A stretch of 64,000 bases of DNA from Methylocella tundrae (GTDB taxonomy: Bacteria; Pseudomonadota; Alphaproteobacteria; Rhizobiales; Beijerinckiaceae), in the NCBI RefSeq assembly GCF_901905185.1, contig NZ_CABFMQ020000001.1, positions 1 through 64,000 of the forward strand, read 5' to 3'. Both the position numbers and the translations under genes were made by a program. This document shows, piece after piece, positions 9,268 to 18,341 of the stretch (within the stretch, counting starts at the first letter, position 1; each line of letters opens with the position of its first letter). The notes under the pieces were generated by a model. That model did no database searches and was not told the origin of the DNA. It saw nothing but the letters and a program-made list of their open reading frames with translations.

Positions 9268-9975
9268 ATGCCAAAATCGTCCAAAACCTTGCCCACGGCG
9301 CTGATCGTCGGCGCCTCGCGCGGCCTTGGCTTCGCGATCGCGCAGACCTACCTCGAGCGTGGCTGGCGCGTGATCGCCACCGTGCGCGGAAAGGCGCGCA
9401 CGGCGTTGCATGATCTGGCGGCGAAGGCCGAAGGCCTGCTTGAAGTCGAAACCCTGGACATCGCCGTTCCGGCCGAGGTCGCCGCGCTGCGCAAGCGGCT
9501 GGCCGGGCGAAGGCTCGATCTTTTGTTCGTCAACGCCGGGGTGCTCGATGAGCCGGTCAAAACCATCGCGGACATATCGACGGAGGAATTCAACCGCATC
9601 ATGGTGACGAACGCCCTCAGCCCGCTTCGCGTCATCGAGGCGCTGGAGGAATTGGTCCCGCCAGCCGGAACGATCGGCGTCATGTCGTCTGGGCTTGGCA
9701 GCGTCGCCAATAATACGAATGGAGGCTATGAAACCTACCGCGCCAGCAAGGCGGCGCTGAACACGCTGATGCGGTCTTTCGCCGCCCGACATGCGCGCGA
9801 TCCGCGCGCGCTTTTGATCATGGATCCGGGCTGGGTGCGCACCGACATGGGCGGCCCTGACGCTCAATTGAGCGTCGAGGAGAGCATTCCGAGCCTCGTC
9901 GACGTCATCACCGCGCAATCCGGCAAGAAGGGCTTGCAATATCTCGATTATCGCGGCCGGACCGTCGCGTGGTGA
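9268..9975 (+). CDS. SDR-family NAD(P)-dependent oxidoreductase
   Basis: This 235-residue protein is a classical short-chain dehydrogenase. The nucleotide-binding loop is IVGASRGLGFA near the N-terminus, FVNAGVLDEP corresponds to the NNAG motif, the catalytic serine lies in GVMSSGLGS, and the YxxxK pair is in YRASKAAL. The C-terminal PGWVRTDMGG is also typical. The start follows GAAGGAG by seven bases; an upstream frame extension has no ribosome site. It diverges from the kdp operon, sharing a 191-base intergenic region. The substrate cannot be deduced; C-factor-like carbonyl reductases have this shape. Confidence 0.88.
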   Translation: MPKSSKTLPTALIVGASRGLGFAIAQTYLERGWRVIATVRGKARTALHDLAAKAEGLLEVETLDIAVPAEVAALRKRLAGRRLDLLFVNAGVLDEPVKTIADISTEEFNRIMVTNALSPLRVIEALEELVPPAGTIGVMSSGLGSVANNTNGGYETYRASKAALNTLMRSFAARHARDPRALLIMDPGWVRTDMGGPDAQLSVEESIPSLVDVITAQSGKKGLQYLDYRGRTVAW

Positions 9976-10102
9976 GCGCTCCAGGTCGATCCTCGCCTAT
10001 CGATCTGCCCATCGAAACATGTTAACGATCGATCGGCTCTAAGGAGCAAAAGTGCTTGCGCTTCGGCCGTCGGCGATTTCTCAACGTGAAACGGAGACTT
10101 CG

Positions 10103-10315
10103 ATGAGTGATTCCTCGCCCATACATGCTCTCAGGGCCAATCTTGAAGCCGCGCGCCTTCAGGCTGTGGAAGAATTGGCGGCAAAAGGCGCGTCGCTTAG
10201 CCCCGATGGACTGCAAAAACTTGCGAGCCTGCAATTGGCTTTGACGGCCGTTCGCGAAGAAATCGAGGCGCATGATGTCAAGATCGGCGGCGGCGGCGAA
10301 GTGCCCCTGAAATAG
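10103..10315 (+). CDS. small helical hypothetical protein
   Basis: This 70-residue protein starts MSDSSPIHALRANLEAAR and ends in a glycine run, GGGGEVPLK. Between them it is alanine-, leucine- and glutamate-rich, predicted as two helices, soluble and without cysteine. The ATG follows CGGAGACTTCG. A strong terminator follows 27 bases after the stop, which supports a real, short transcription unit. No family is recognised. Confidence 0.65.
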   Translation: MSDSSPIHALRANLEAARLQAVEELAAKGASLSPDGLQKLASLQLALTAVREEIEAHDVKIGGGGEVPLK

Positions 10316-10341
10316 CAAGGGACCCGGGCCGAGGACTTGGG

Positions 10342-10373
10342 AGCGCGGTAGCCTGAAGCGGCCGCGCTTTTTT
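10342..10373 (+). terminator. rho-independent terminator after the 70-residue ORF
   Basis: AGCGCGG (10342-10348) pairs with CCGCGCT (10362-10368) around a 13-base loop and is followed by a run of six T residues (10368-10373). It terminates the plus-strand gene ending at 10315 and faces the end of the cyd operon. Confidence 0.75.
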
Positions 10374-10392
10374 CATGAGGCTTTGATTGTTG

Positions 10393-10542
10393 TCAGGCGC
10401 GCAGGCCCGCCGCGGTGAGGATGGCGCGAAGGATCAGAGCCACGATTGCGAGCGCGCCGACGCTCAGCGCCCAGATAAGGACGAACCAGCCGACGCGGCG
10501 AAGCCAGCCTTTGCCGCTTGCCCGCGGCTCAATGATAGCCAT
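10393..10542 (-). CDS. DUF2474-like small subunit of the bd oxidase operon
   Basis: A 49-residue ORF starts MAIIEPRASGKGWLRRVGW and continues into one membrane helix (about 19-45), ending TAAGLRA. A basic N-terminus, WLRRVGWFVLIW and a single helix are features I recall for DUF2474, a family encoded after cyanide-insensitive bd oxidase genes. Its start overlaps the cydB end by 14 bases in another frame, implying translational coupling. It would be the counterpart of CydX/CioX small subunits that stabilise the oxidase. Its size explains why it may be missed in annotation. Confidence 0.82.
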   Translation of the reverse strand: MAIIEPRASGKGWLRRVGWFVLIWALSVGALAIVALILRAILTAAGLRA

Positions 10543-11536
10543 CTCCGACTTTCACCTTGCCGCGGAACACATAGTACGACCATGCCGTGTAGGTGAGGAT
10601 GATCGGCACGATGAACAAGGCGCCGACAAGGGCGAAGCCGAGGCTTTGCGGCGGCCCGGCGGCGGCCCTGATCGAGACATCGGGCGGAATGATGTTCGGC
10701 CACATGCTGATGCCGAGCCCGCTATAGCCGAGGAAAAGAAGCGCCAGCGCGAGAAGAAATGGCGTCGAATGAGTCTCGCGCTTCAGGAAATGCAGAATGC
10801 CAAGGCTCGCCGCCAGCACGAGAATGGGGACGGGCGAGAAAAAGATGAGGTTCGGAAATGTGAACCAGCGCGCCGCCACATCGGCGTGGGTGAGCGGCGT
10901 CCAGATGCTGACGACGACGATCACGCCGAGCAGCGTCAGCGTGATCGGCCGGGCGAGTTCGATCATGCGCCGCTGAAGGTCTCCTTCGGTCTTCATGATC
11001 AGCCAGGTGCTGCCAAGCAGTGCATAAGCGACTAGTAGTCCAAGGCCGGTAAACAGGCTGAATGGCGTCAGCCAGTCGAAGGCGCCGCCGATGTAGGACG
11101 GCCCTTCGACCTTGAATCCGTTGATGACGGCGCCAAGCGCGACGCCCTGGAAGAAGGTCGCGATATAGGAGCCCCACGCAAAGGCGTGGTCCCAGAACCA
11201 TTTGTGCTCTTCATCCGCCTTGAAGCGGAACTCGAAGGCGACGCCGCGCCAGATCAGCCCAGCGAGCATCAGAACGAGCGGCAGATAAAGCGCGCTGAGC
11301 AGGAAGGAATAGGCGAGCGGAAAGGCGGCGAGAAGGCCGGCGCCGCCGAGCACGAGCCAGGTTTCATTGCCGTCCCAGACGGGGGCGACGGTGTTCACCA
11401 TGCAATCGCGATCGTTCCTGTCCTTGACGAAGGGGAACAGGATGCCGATGCCGAGGTCGAAGCCGTCCATGACGACATACATCATGAGGCCGAAGGCGAT
11501 GATGACCGCCCAGATGATCGGAAGATCAATTCCCAT
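10529..11536 (-). CDS. cydB: cytochrome bd-type quinol oxidase subunit II
   Basis: This 335-residue subunit has the family start WAVIIAFGLMMYVVMDGFDLG, then repeated membrane helices and the conserved NTVAPVWDGNETWLV. CydB forms the terminal oxidase with CydA, reducing oxygen to water with electrons from quinol. The length is near 335-380, as expected for the cyanide-insensitive branch. GGAG lies eight bases before the ATG, and cydA ends 38 bases upstream on the same strand. Confidence 0.95.
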   Translation of the reverse strand: MGIDLPIIWAVIIAFGLMMYVVMDGFDLGIGILFPFVKDRNDRDCMVNTVAPVWDGNETWLVLGGAGLLAAFPLAYSFLLSALYLPLVLMLAGLIWRGVAFEFRFKADEEHKWFWDHAFAWGSYIATFFQGVALGAVINGFKVEGPSYIGGAFDWLTPFSLFTGLGLLVAYALLGSTWLIMKTEGDLQRRMIELARPITLTLLGVIVVVSIWTPLTHADVAARWFTFPNLIFFSPVPILVLAASLGILHFLKRETHSTPFLLALALLFLGYSGLGISMWPNIIPPDVSIRAAAGPPQSLGFALVGALFIVPIILTYTAWSYYVFRGKVKVGDGYH

Positions 11537-11574
11537 GCGAGATCTCCTGGAGCAAAGTCAATACGCGGCGGACG

Positions 11575-12996
11575 TCATGGGGATGCGTCCGGCGCGGCAG
11601 AAAAGGGGCGCGAGGGACGCGCATTCAGTGGCGTGTCGGCGCTGAGATCGATCGCGGGAGCGGGACTTTCCGGGCCGAGATCCTGCGGGCCGGCGGCGAC
11701 GAGTCTCAGCATGTAGAAAAGGCCGGTGCCGAAGACGATGAAATACATCACGATGAAGACGCCAAGCGTCAGGCTCAGCGCCAGCACGGAATGGTTCGAG
11801 ACGCCGTCCCTGGTGTGCATGACGCCATAGACGACCCAGGGTTGCCGTCCGATCTCCGTCGTCAGCCAGCCGGCGAGAATGGCGAGGATGCCGCTTGGAC
11901 CCATCAACACCGCAAAGCGCAGAAACCATCGCGTGTCGTAGAGATCGCCCTTGATGCGAAGCCAGAGACTCGCAAGGCCAAGCAGCAGCATCAGCACGCC
12001 AAGGCCGACCATGATGCGGAAAGTCCAGAACACGACGGTCGAATCGGGCCGGTCTTCGGCGGGAAAATCGGCGAGACCGCGAAACTGATCGTCCCACGTA
12101 TGGGTGAGGATGAGGCTTCCAAGATGAGGAATTTCGAGCGCATATTTGGTCGTCTCGGACTTCATGTCCGGCCAGCCAAAGAGAATCAGCGGCACGGCCT
12201 CGCCAGGCTTGTTGCGCCAATGGCCCTCAATCGCGGCGATCTTCGCGGGCTGATATTTCAGCGTGTTGAGCCCATGCTGATCGCCGGCCTCGATCTGGAT
12301 CGGCGCCACGATCAGCGCCATCCACATCGCCATCGACAGCATTTTTCGCACGCGAGCGGTGTCGTTGCCCTTCAACAGGTGCCAGGCGCCCGCCGCGCCG
12401 ACGAACAGCGCCGTCGCGAGGTAGGCCGCGATCGTCATGTGGACGAGGCGATAGGGGAAGGACGGATTGAAGATGACGTCCAGCCAGTCGGTCGGAACGA
12501 CGCGGCCGGCCTCGATGACGAAGCCTTGCGGCGTCTGCATCCAGCTGTTCGACGCCAAAATCCAGGTCGCCGAGACGAGCGTGCCGGCGGCCACCATCAG
12601 GGTCGCGAAAAAATGCAGGCCCGGACCCACCTTGTTCCAGCCAAAGAGCGCGACGCCCAGAAAGCCGGCTTCGAGAAAGAAGGCGGTCAGCACCTCATAG
12701 GCGAGAAGGGGACCCGTGACGCCGCCCGCGAAAGCAGAAAAATAGCTCCAGTTGGTGCCGAACTGATAGGCCATGACGAGCCCTGAGACGACGCCCATGG
12801 CGAAGTTCACAGCGAAGATTTTAGACCAGAAGTGATAGAGATCGCGGTAGACGCGGTCTTTCTTCCAGAGCCACAGCCCTTCGAGAACGGCGAGATAGCT
12901 GGCGAGGCCGATGGTGATCGCTGGGAAGATGATGTGAAAGGAAACCGTGAAGCCGAACTGGATCCGAGCAAGATCGAGGGCGTCTAGGCCAAGCAT
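11575..12996 (-). CDS. cydA: cytochrome bd-type (cyanide-insensitive) quinol oxidase subunit I
   Basis: This 473-residue subunit binds haems b558, b595 and d in the inner membrane. His21 lies in SFHIIFPAITIG and the family motif GRQPWVVYGVMHT is present. The quinol-binding loop begins normally (KIAAIEGHW, FGWPD) but runs directly from GLADFPAEDRP into FWTFRIMVG, so the long C-terminal part of the loop seen in E. coli CydA is missing. A short Q-loop marks the CioA branch, whose members are cyanide-tolerant. With cydB and the DUF2474-like gene it forms a three-gene operon. No cydDC assembly transporter is present in the window. Confidence 0.93.
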   Translation of the reverse strand: MLGLDALDLARIQFGFTVSFHIIFPAITIGLASYLAVLEGLWLWKKDRVYRDLYHFWSKIFAVNFAMGVVSGLVMAYQFGTNWSYFSAFAGGVTGPLLAYEVLTAFFLEAGFLGVALFGWNKVGPGLHFFATLMVAAGTLVSATWILASNSWMQTPQGFVIEAGRVVPTDWLDVIFNPSFPYRLVHMTIAAYLATALFVGAAGAWHLLKGNDTARVRKMLSMAMWMALIVAPIQIEAGDQHGLNTLKYQPAKIAAIEGHWRNKPGEAVPLILFGWPDMKSETTKYALEIPHLGSLILTHTWDDQFRGLADFPAEDRPDSTVVFWTFRIMVGLGVLMLLLGLASLWLRIKGDLYDTRWFLRFAVLMGPSGILAILAGWLTTEIGRQPWVVYGVMHTRDGVSNHSVLALSLTLGVFIVMYFIVFGTGLFYMLRLVAAGPQDLGPESPAPAIDLSADTPLNARPSRPFSAAPDASP

Positions 12997-13518
12997 TGCA
13001 GATCTCTTTCGTTCATGCGCCGCCGCGCGCCGCCGTCTATTTGCTGGAGCGCCAACCTGCGCCGCGAATTTTGGGACGAAGTAGACGCCGATTTCGTGAA
13101 CAAAATGCGAAAGGGCGACAAAATAGAGCCATGTTCCGATTCCGCGAATCGGACGATGCTTTGCGCATCTACTGTAACCGAGTTTCGCGCCATTGTATCG
13201 GCGCAGAGTTGGAAAATAGTCGCCCCTCGACGGGCGGTGACCCTTTCGAGCATGTTTTTGCCGTAGAATTCAATTCAAAATCCCGTTTCGGCTGTTTTGA
13301 GGACGCGGCTTGAAGTCGCGGCCCGGCGCTTGCGCGGCTCAGGGGTTTGATTTTGTCCGATCTCGTGGCGATGAGCGCGCGAAAAAGCCGCGATCCTTCC
13401 GGCAGCGGGTTCAAATCTTAAGTCGATCGGGTGGTTGTCTTTGCGGCGATGTCATGATCCTGATCGATGATCTGCGCCATAGAAGGCGGCGACAAACCTT
13501 GTGAAATCCGGGAAGCTT
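12997..13518. other. 522-base intergenic region without a convincing gene
   Basis: The region separates the divergent cydAB operon and the HAD gene and must hold both promoters. Open frames on both strands (for example 12996-13313 plus and 12984-13253 minus) have atypical codon use and no ribosome site. The part around 13085-13290 is more AT-rich than its surroundings. I see no clear FNR-type palindrome, RNA gene or repeat. Confidence 0.5.
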
Positions 13519-14070
13519 ATGAACACCATCGCCCTCGATCTCGACGATACGCTGGTCGACACCATCGCCACCTTGCTCGACTGGATCGAGGAGGCGCGCG
13601 GCTATCGCGTCGACGAAGCGCGGCTTGCGACCTATCAGCTTGGCGCCGACGAAAAGCAGACGGCCGAGATCGTCGATGCGTTCTATGACGCGGCGGCGCA
13701 TCATAAAATCAACGCCATAACCGGCGCCGCCGAGGGCTGCCGGACTTTGAAGGAGGCAGGGTTCAACCTCGTCGTCGTGACCGCGCGCAAGCTTGAGGCG
13801 GCGCCGGTGACGAATGCATTAGTGGACCGGCTTTTTCCCGGCGTTTTCGCGGATGTTCATTCCGTCGGGCATCACCCGGACAAGGTGAAGGCGCTGCGCG
13901 CCGCCGGGGCAAAGCTGCTGATCGATGATAATGCGCGCCAGATCCGGCGCGCGGCGGACGCCGGCATTCCGACAATCCTCTTTGGCAGCCTGCCCTGGAA
14001 TCGCGATGTCGCCTGGCCCCGTCGCGCGCGCGACTGGGTCGACCTCGTCGCCATGTCAGGGGCGTTTTGA
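13519..14070 (+). CDS. HAD-family hydrolase, 5'-nucleotidase (NT5C)-like
   Basis: This 183-residue protein belongs to the haloacid dehalogenase superfamily. Motif I is ALDLDDTLVDT at residues 5-15, giving the nucleophile Asp7 and acid/base Asp9. Motif II is VVVTARK and motif IV is LLIDDNARQI. This arrangement fits deoxyribonucleotidase/NT5C-like proteins annotated in many bacteria, which remove phosphate from small substrates. The ATG at 13519 follows GGGAAG; a GTG at 13501 in frame is possible. The substrate is unknown. Confidence 0.8.
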   Translation: MNTIALDLDDTLVDTIATLLDWIEEARGYRVDEARLATYQLGADEKQTAEIVDAFYDAAAHHKINAITGAAEGCRTLKEAGFNLVVVTARKLEAAPVTNALVDRLFPGVFADVHSVGHHPDKVKALRAAGAKLLIDDNARQIRRAADAGIPTILFGSLPWNRDVAWPRRARDWVDLVAMSGAF

Positions 14071-14193
14071 CGCCTTATGTGATCGCGCCGGCGCGAAATC
14101 GGAGATTGACAGCGCGCGGCTTTGTCAGATTTTTAGCTGCGGCCTCGGTCCCGCCGTCGGCGCGGCCGCGCGCCCTTCTCCGCGGCCGGTGAA

Positions 14194-15324
14194 ATGAACG
14201 CCATCATTACATCTTTCTCGAACTCTCTCTCTAAGCCCTGGCGTTGGTTGACCGCCGCGATGCTCTCCCGCCGGGTGGAGCTTCGCCTCGCGGTTCGGGT
14301 TACGGTCGCGACACTGTTGACCTATGCGTTGTCGCTGCTGCTGCATGTTCCGCAGGTTCTGTGGACGGTGCTCACGGCTGTCGTGATGTCGCAGCTCAGT
14401 CTCGGCAAGTCGCTGAAAACCACGGTCGATTACTTCATCGGCACGCTTGGCGGCGCCGTCTATAGCGGGCTCATCGCCGCCTTCACGCCGCATGATGCAG
14501 AACTCGAATTTATGACCGTGCTCGCCGTCTCGATCGGGCCGCTGGCTTTTCTGGCGGCGGTCAAGCCGCAATTCAGCGCCGCGCCATTTACCGCGGTGAT
14601 GGTTCTCCTCGCGCCGACGATCACGCATGTCCCGCCGCTCGAGTCGGCTTTTTTTCGGGTCATCGAAGTGGCGCTCGGCGGCGCCGTCGCGCTTTTTGTC
14701 TCATTTTTTGTGCTGCCCTCCCGCGCCCATCATTTAGGCATCGAGGCCGCGGCCAATATGCTCCGGCTCATGGCGGGCGCGCTGCGCCGATTGCTCGCCG
14801 GCTGCGCCGAGCCGCTCGACGTCGCGACGGTCGGTAAGATCCAGGGCGATATCGGACCGGCCATGTCGCGGCTCGAAATCATCGCCGATGAGGCGCGGCG
14901 CGAGCGCGTGGCCTATTTTTCGTCGGAGCCCGATCTGAAGCCTCTGCTGCGCCTGCTGCTGCGCGTGCGTCATGACCTCGTCATTATCGGACGCGCGGCC
15001 GTTGCGCCGCTCCCCGATGGCTTTCGCGCAAGGCTGGCGCCCTCCATCGCGCGCATCGCCGAAAGCGCCGCGCGATTCCTTGAAGAGAGCGGCGACGCTT
15101 TGCTGAGGCGTCCGGCCCCCTCGCTCGTCGAATTTGAGGCGGCCCTCAACGCCTATGAGGCCGAGATCGCCGCCTTGCGTCAGGAAGGATTGACGCGAAG
15201 CCTGCCCATCGAGGCTCTGGAGCGTTTGTTCGGCCTCGCCTTCGCATTGGAGCAACTGCATCAGGACCTGAAGGAGCTGGCGCGATGGTCGGCGGATTTC
15301 GCGCAGGCCCAGGCGAGACGATGA
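14194..15324 (+). CDS. FUSC-family membrane protein (aromatic acid exporter-like)
   Basis: This 376-residue protein has an N-terminal block of about five to six membrane helices (residues 35-175), including RVTVATLLTYALSLLLHVPQ and VLWTVLTAVVMSQLSLGKS, and a cytosolic helical C-terminus. This matches the FUSC family of fusaric-acid/p-hydroxybenzoate efflux proteins. Full AaeB-type exporters have about 650-700 residues with a second membrane block, so this is a half-size form. The membrane block plus long helical tail also resembles YccS/ArAE proteins. It lies alone, 123 bases after the HAD gene on the same strand. Confidence 0.78.
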   Translation: MNAIITSFSNSLSKPWRWLTAAMLSRRVELRLAVRVTVATLLTYALSLLLHVPQVLWTVLTAVVMSQLSLGKSLKTTVDYFIGTLGGAVYSGLIAAFTPHDAELEFMTVLAVSIGPLAFLAAVKPQFSAAPFTAVMVLLAPTITHVPPLESAFFRVIEVALGGAVALFVSFFVLPSRAHHLGIEAAANMLRLMAGALRRLLAGCAEPLDVATVGKIQGDIGPAMSRLEIIADEARRERVAYFSSEPDLKPLLRLLLRVRHDLVIIGRAAVAPLPDGFRARLAPSIARIAESAARFLEESGDALLRRPAPSLVEFEAALNAYEAEIAALRQEGLTRSLPIEALERLFGLAFALEQLHQDLKELARWSADFAQAQARR

Positions 15325-15564
15325 CCCGCCACGGGCCTCGCGCCCTCCGGTCGGACTGAAGGCGCATCAACCGACCGTGAAGCGGCGCGGCTGGCGCACG
15401 GGGCGGGGATTGGTTAAGCTGGACGCGCTGTCGCGCTCGGGCGGATTATGCCGCCAGGGCCCAGCGGGTCGGGCTCGCGCTTCTGCGCGCGGCGCGAGTT
15501 GGGGCGACGAGATCTCCTCGAACCCTTCCAATCCTTTGTTTCTTCACGCTCCGGAGACAGGTTC

Positions 15565-16026
15565 ATGACCGTGTCATTCTTTCTCAACGACAAAGAGATC
15601 GCGCTCGACGCCGATCCAAACATGCCGCTGTTGTGGGCGATCCGCGAAGTCGCTGGCCTGCATGGCACGAAATTCGGCTGCGGCATGGCCCAATGCGGCG
15701 CCTGTACCGTGCAGATCGAGGGTCAGGCGCAGCGCTCCTGCGTGACGCCGCTCGAATCCGTGAAAGGCCAGCATGTGCGCACCATAGAGGGGCTCGAAAG
15801 CAAGCAGGCCAAAGCCGTGCAAGCGGCCTGGGTCGATCTGCAGGTGCCGCAGTGCGGCTATTGCCAGTCAGGCCAGATCATGTCCGCGACGGCTTTGCTC
15901 GAGCAGAACGCCAAGCCGACCGACGCCGACATTAACGACGCGATGCGCGGCAATATCTGCCGGTGCTCGACCTATGTTCGCATCAGGGCCGCGATCCACG
16001 CCGCCGCTCACGCGCTGGAGGGCTGA
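15565..16026 (+). CDS. iorA: 2Fe-2S subunit of a molybdenum hydroxylase (IorA-like), copy 1
   Basis: This 153-residue protein carries two iron-sulfur clusters for a xanthine-oxidase-type enzyme. The plant-ferredoxin-like cluster is bound by [13 protein letters not shown] plus the cysteine in QRSC. The second cluster is bound by [10 protein letters not shown] and NICRCSTY. The layout equals the alpha subunit of isoquinoline 1-oxidoreductase. The ATG follows CGGAGACAG. The molybdenum subunit begins four bases after the stop. No FAD subunit gene lies nearby, as is usual for the two-subunit Ior branch. Confidence 0.92.
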   Translation: MTVSFFLNDKEIALDADPNMPLLWAIREVAGLHGTKFGCGMAQCGACTVQIEGQAQRSCVTPLESVKGQHVRTIEGLESKQAKAVQAAWVDLQVPQCGYCQSGQIMSATALLEQNAKPTDADINDAMRGNICRCSTYVRIRAAIHAAAHALEG

Positions 16027-16030
16027 GCCC

Positions 16031-18208
16031 ATGAACGCCATCACAGATGATTTGGCCTCGATGAACCGGCGCGGCGTGCTGAAAGGCGCGGCCTGGACCG
16101 GGCTCATCATCGCCTTCAACGTTGCTCTGCCGCAACGGCGCGCCTTCGCGGCGGCTGGATCCGCCGCCGAATTTGCGCCCAACGCTTTCTTGCGCATAGC
16201 CCCCGACAACAGCGTCACCGTCATCTCGAAGCATGTCGAATTGGGGCAAGGCGTCTATACCGGGCTCGCCACCATCCTCGCCGAAGAGCTCGGCGCCGAC
16301 TGGAGCCAGATCAAGGTGGAGAGCGCGCCCGCGGACACGAAGCTCTACGCCAATCTCGCCTTCAAGATGCAAGGCACCGGCGGCAGCACCGCGATCGCTA
16401 ATTCCTGGATGCAATTGCGTGAGGCGGGCGCTACGGCGCGCGCGATGCTGATCGCCGCCGCCGCCGCTGAATGGGGCGTCCCGGCCGGACAGATAAGCGT
16501 CGAGCGCGGCGTCGTCCGCCACGGCCCGAGCAAGCGTGAGGCGTCCTTCGGCGCTCTCGCGGCGCATGCGGCGAATGTTCCGGCGCCGGAGAAGGTCGCG
16601 CTGAAGAACCCCAAAGACTTCACGTTGATCGGGACCAGGCTCGCGCGCGTCGACGTGCCGCCGAAAACCAACGGCACGGCGCAATTCACGATCGACGTCG
16701 CTATGCCGGGAATGCTGGTGGCGCTCATTAAACGGCCGCCGCTTTTTGGCGCGCGCGTCGCCTCGTTCGATGCGGCTTCGGCCAAAGCCATCCCGGGCGT
16801 CGTCGAAGTTCTCGAAGTGCCGGCGGGCGTCGCCGTTGTCGGCAAGAGCTTTTGGGCGGCAAAGCAAGGCCGCGACGCACTGAAGATCGCCTGGGATGAC
16901 GCCAAAGCGGAAAAGCGCGGCTCCGCGGAGATCCTCGCCGAATATCGCGCGCTGGCGGAACGGCCGGGTAAGCCCGCGCGCGCCGAGGGCGATGCCGGCG
17001 GAGCCCTCAAGCACGCGGCGAAGACGGTCGCCGCGACCTTCGAGTTTCCCTATCTCGCCCATGCGCCAATGGAGACGCTCGACGCCGTCGTGCAACTCGG
17101 GGCGAATGGCTGCGAGATCTGGGCCGGCGACCAGTTCCAGACGATCGACCAGATGAATGCCGCGGGCGTCGCGGGCCTCAAGCCGGAGGACGTCAAGATC
17201 AATACGCTGTTCGCCGGGGGAAGCTTCGGCCGGCGCGCCAACGCCGCGTCCGATTACATCGTCGAAGCGGTTTCGGTCGCCAAGGCGCTCGGCGCGAATG
17301 GGGTTCCGGTCAAGCTCCAATGGACGCGCGAGGACGACATCCAGGGCGGCCGCTACCGGCCAGCCTATGTGCATAAGCTCGAAGCCGCGCTCGACAAGAG
17401 CGGCGAACTCGTGGGCTGGCGGCACCGCATCGTCGGCCAGTCGATCATGGCGGGCACGCCTTTTGAGGCCTTCATGGTCAAGGACGGCGTTGACGGAACC
17501 TCGGTCGAAGGCGCCGCCAATCTGCCCTATGCGATCCCCAATCTGTCGGTCGAACTGACGACTACAAAGACCGGCGTGCCGGTGCTTTGGTGGCGCGTCG
17601 TCGGCAGTTCGCACACGGCTTACGCGGTCGAGGCGTTCATCGACGAGGTGGCCGCCGCCGCGGGAAAAGATCCCTTCGCCTTCCGGCAGGCGCTGCTCAG
17701 CCACAGCCCGCGCCACAAGGCGGTTCTCGAACTCGCCGCGAAGGCGGCCGGCTGGGGCGATCCGCTGCCGAAGGGCAGGGGCCGCGGCATCGCCGTCGCC
17801 GTCGCCTTCGGCACCTATGTCGCGCAGGTCGCGGAAGTGACGGTGGCGGACGGAAAGGTCAAGGTCGATCGCGTCGTCTGCGCCGTCGATTGCGGCGTGC
17901 CGGTCAATCCCGACATCATCGCCGCGCAAATGGAGGGCGGCATCGGCTTTGGCCTCGGGGCGGCGCTGTATGGAGCGATCACCCTGAAGGATGGCGCCGT
18001 CGAGCAGAGCAACTTCGACGGCTATCAGGTGCTGCGCATCGACGCCATGCCGAAGGTCGAGGTGCATATCGTCCCCTCCGCTGAAGCGCCGACGGGCGTC
18101 GGTGAACCGGGCGTTGCGCCGATCGGTCCCGCCGTCGCCAACGCCGTTTTCGCGGCGACCGGCAAGCGCATCCGCGTTCTGCCGTTCGGAGACCTTGGCT
18201 CGGCCTGA
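16031..18208 (+). CDS. iorB: molybdopterin-binding subunit of a molybdenum hydroxylase (IorB-like), copy 1
   Basis: This 725-residue catalytic subunit belongs to the xanthine dehydrogenase/aldehyde oxidase family. The N-terminus [19 protein letters not shown] is a twin-arginine signal with an atypical RRGVLK core, pointing to export. Molybdenum cofactor contacts include [21 protein letters not shown] and the active-site glutamate in [13 protein letters not shown] near the C-terminus. Together with the 2Fe-2S subunit it hydroxylates an aldehyde or N-heterocycle, passing electrons to an unidentified acceptor. The substrate cannot be inferred. A paralogous pair lies at 32685-35366. Confidence 0.92.
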   Translation: MNAITDDLASMNRRGVLKGAAWTGLIIAFNVALPQRRAFAAAGSAAEFAPNAFLRIAPDNSVTVISKHVELGQGVYTGLATILAEELGADWSQIKVESAPADTKLYANLAFKMQGTGGSTAIANSWMQLREAGATARAMLIAAAAAEWGVPAGQISVERGVVRHGPSKREASFGALAAHAANVPAPEKVALKNPKDFTLIGTRLARVDVPPKTNGTAQFTIDVAMPGMLVALIKRPPLFGARVASFDAASAKAIPGVVEVLEVPAGVAVVGKSFWAAKQGRDALKIAWDDAKAEKRGSAEILAEYRALAERPGKPARAEGDAGGALKHAAKTVAATFEFPYLAHAPMETLDAVVQLGANGCEIWAGDQFQTIDQMNAAGVAGLKPEDVKINTLFAGGSFGRRANAASDYIVEAVSVAKALGANGVPVKLQWTREDDIQGGRYRPAYVHKLEAALDKSGELVGWRHRIVGQSIMAGTPFEAFMVKDGVDGTSVEGAANLPYAIPNLSVELTTTKTGVPVLWWRVVGSSHTAYAVEAFIDEVAAAAGKDPFAFRQALLSHSPRHKAVLELAAKAAGWGDPLPKGRGRGIAVAVAFGTYVAQVAEVTVADGKVKVDRVVCAVDCGVPVNPDIIAAQMEGGIGFGLGAALYGAITLKDGAVEQSNFDGYQVLRIDAMPKVEVHIVPSAEAPTGVGEPGVAPIGPAVANAVFAATGKRIRVLPFGDLGSA

Positions 18209-18251
18209 TCGTCGAGATCGCCTGCGGGCCGCCTTATGCGGCTCGCAGAGG

Positions 18252-18341
18252 GCATGATCCACTGAACAGGATCATGCGTCAAAATAACGGGATAAGGAGC
18301 GTGATCGGCTGCATTTTGGAGCCATCATGCTCCAGCCGCCC
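18252..18341. repeat. intergenic palindromic element between convergent genes
   Basis: GCATGATCC (18252-18260) and GGATCATGC (18269-18277) form a perfect 9-bp stem with an 8-base loop, followed by GTCAAAATAACGGGATAAGG. This resembles a dispersed Rhizobiales element containing GGATCATGC followed by TCAAA. A second hairpin, TGGAGC (18317-18322) with GCTCCA (18329-18334), sits just after the end of the kinase gene. The region separates convergent iorB and kinase genes; a terminator role is possible, but no good U-tract is present. Confidence 0.55.

Noticed and set aside
12984..13313. Short open frames on both strands upstream of cydA
   Set aside because: No ribosome sites, mixed composition, and neither frame resembles neighbouring genes in codon use; treated as intergenic.
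15983..18262. 759-codon open frame on the minus strand opposite iorB copy 1
   Set aside because: It mirrors the codon structure of the real plus-strand gene, is full of arginine and aspartate, and has no family motif or ribosome site. Long antisense frames are common in GC-rich DNA.
18317..18334. Hairpin TGGAGC/GCTCCA as a terminator for the kinase gene
   Set aside because: The tract following it on the minus strand is A-rich rather than T-rich, so it does not meet the usual terminator pattern. It was kept only as part of the palindromic element.
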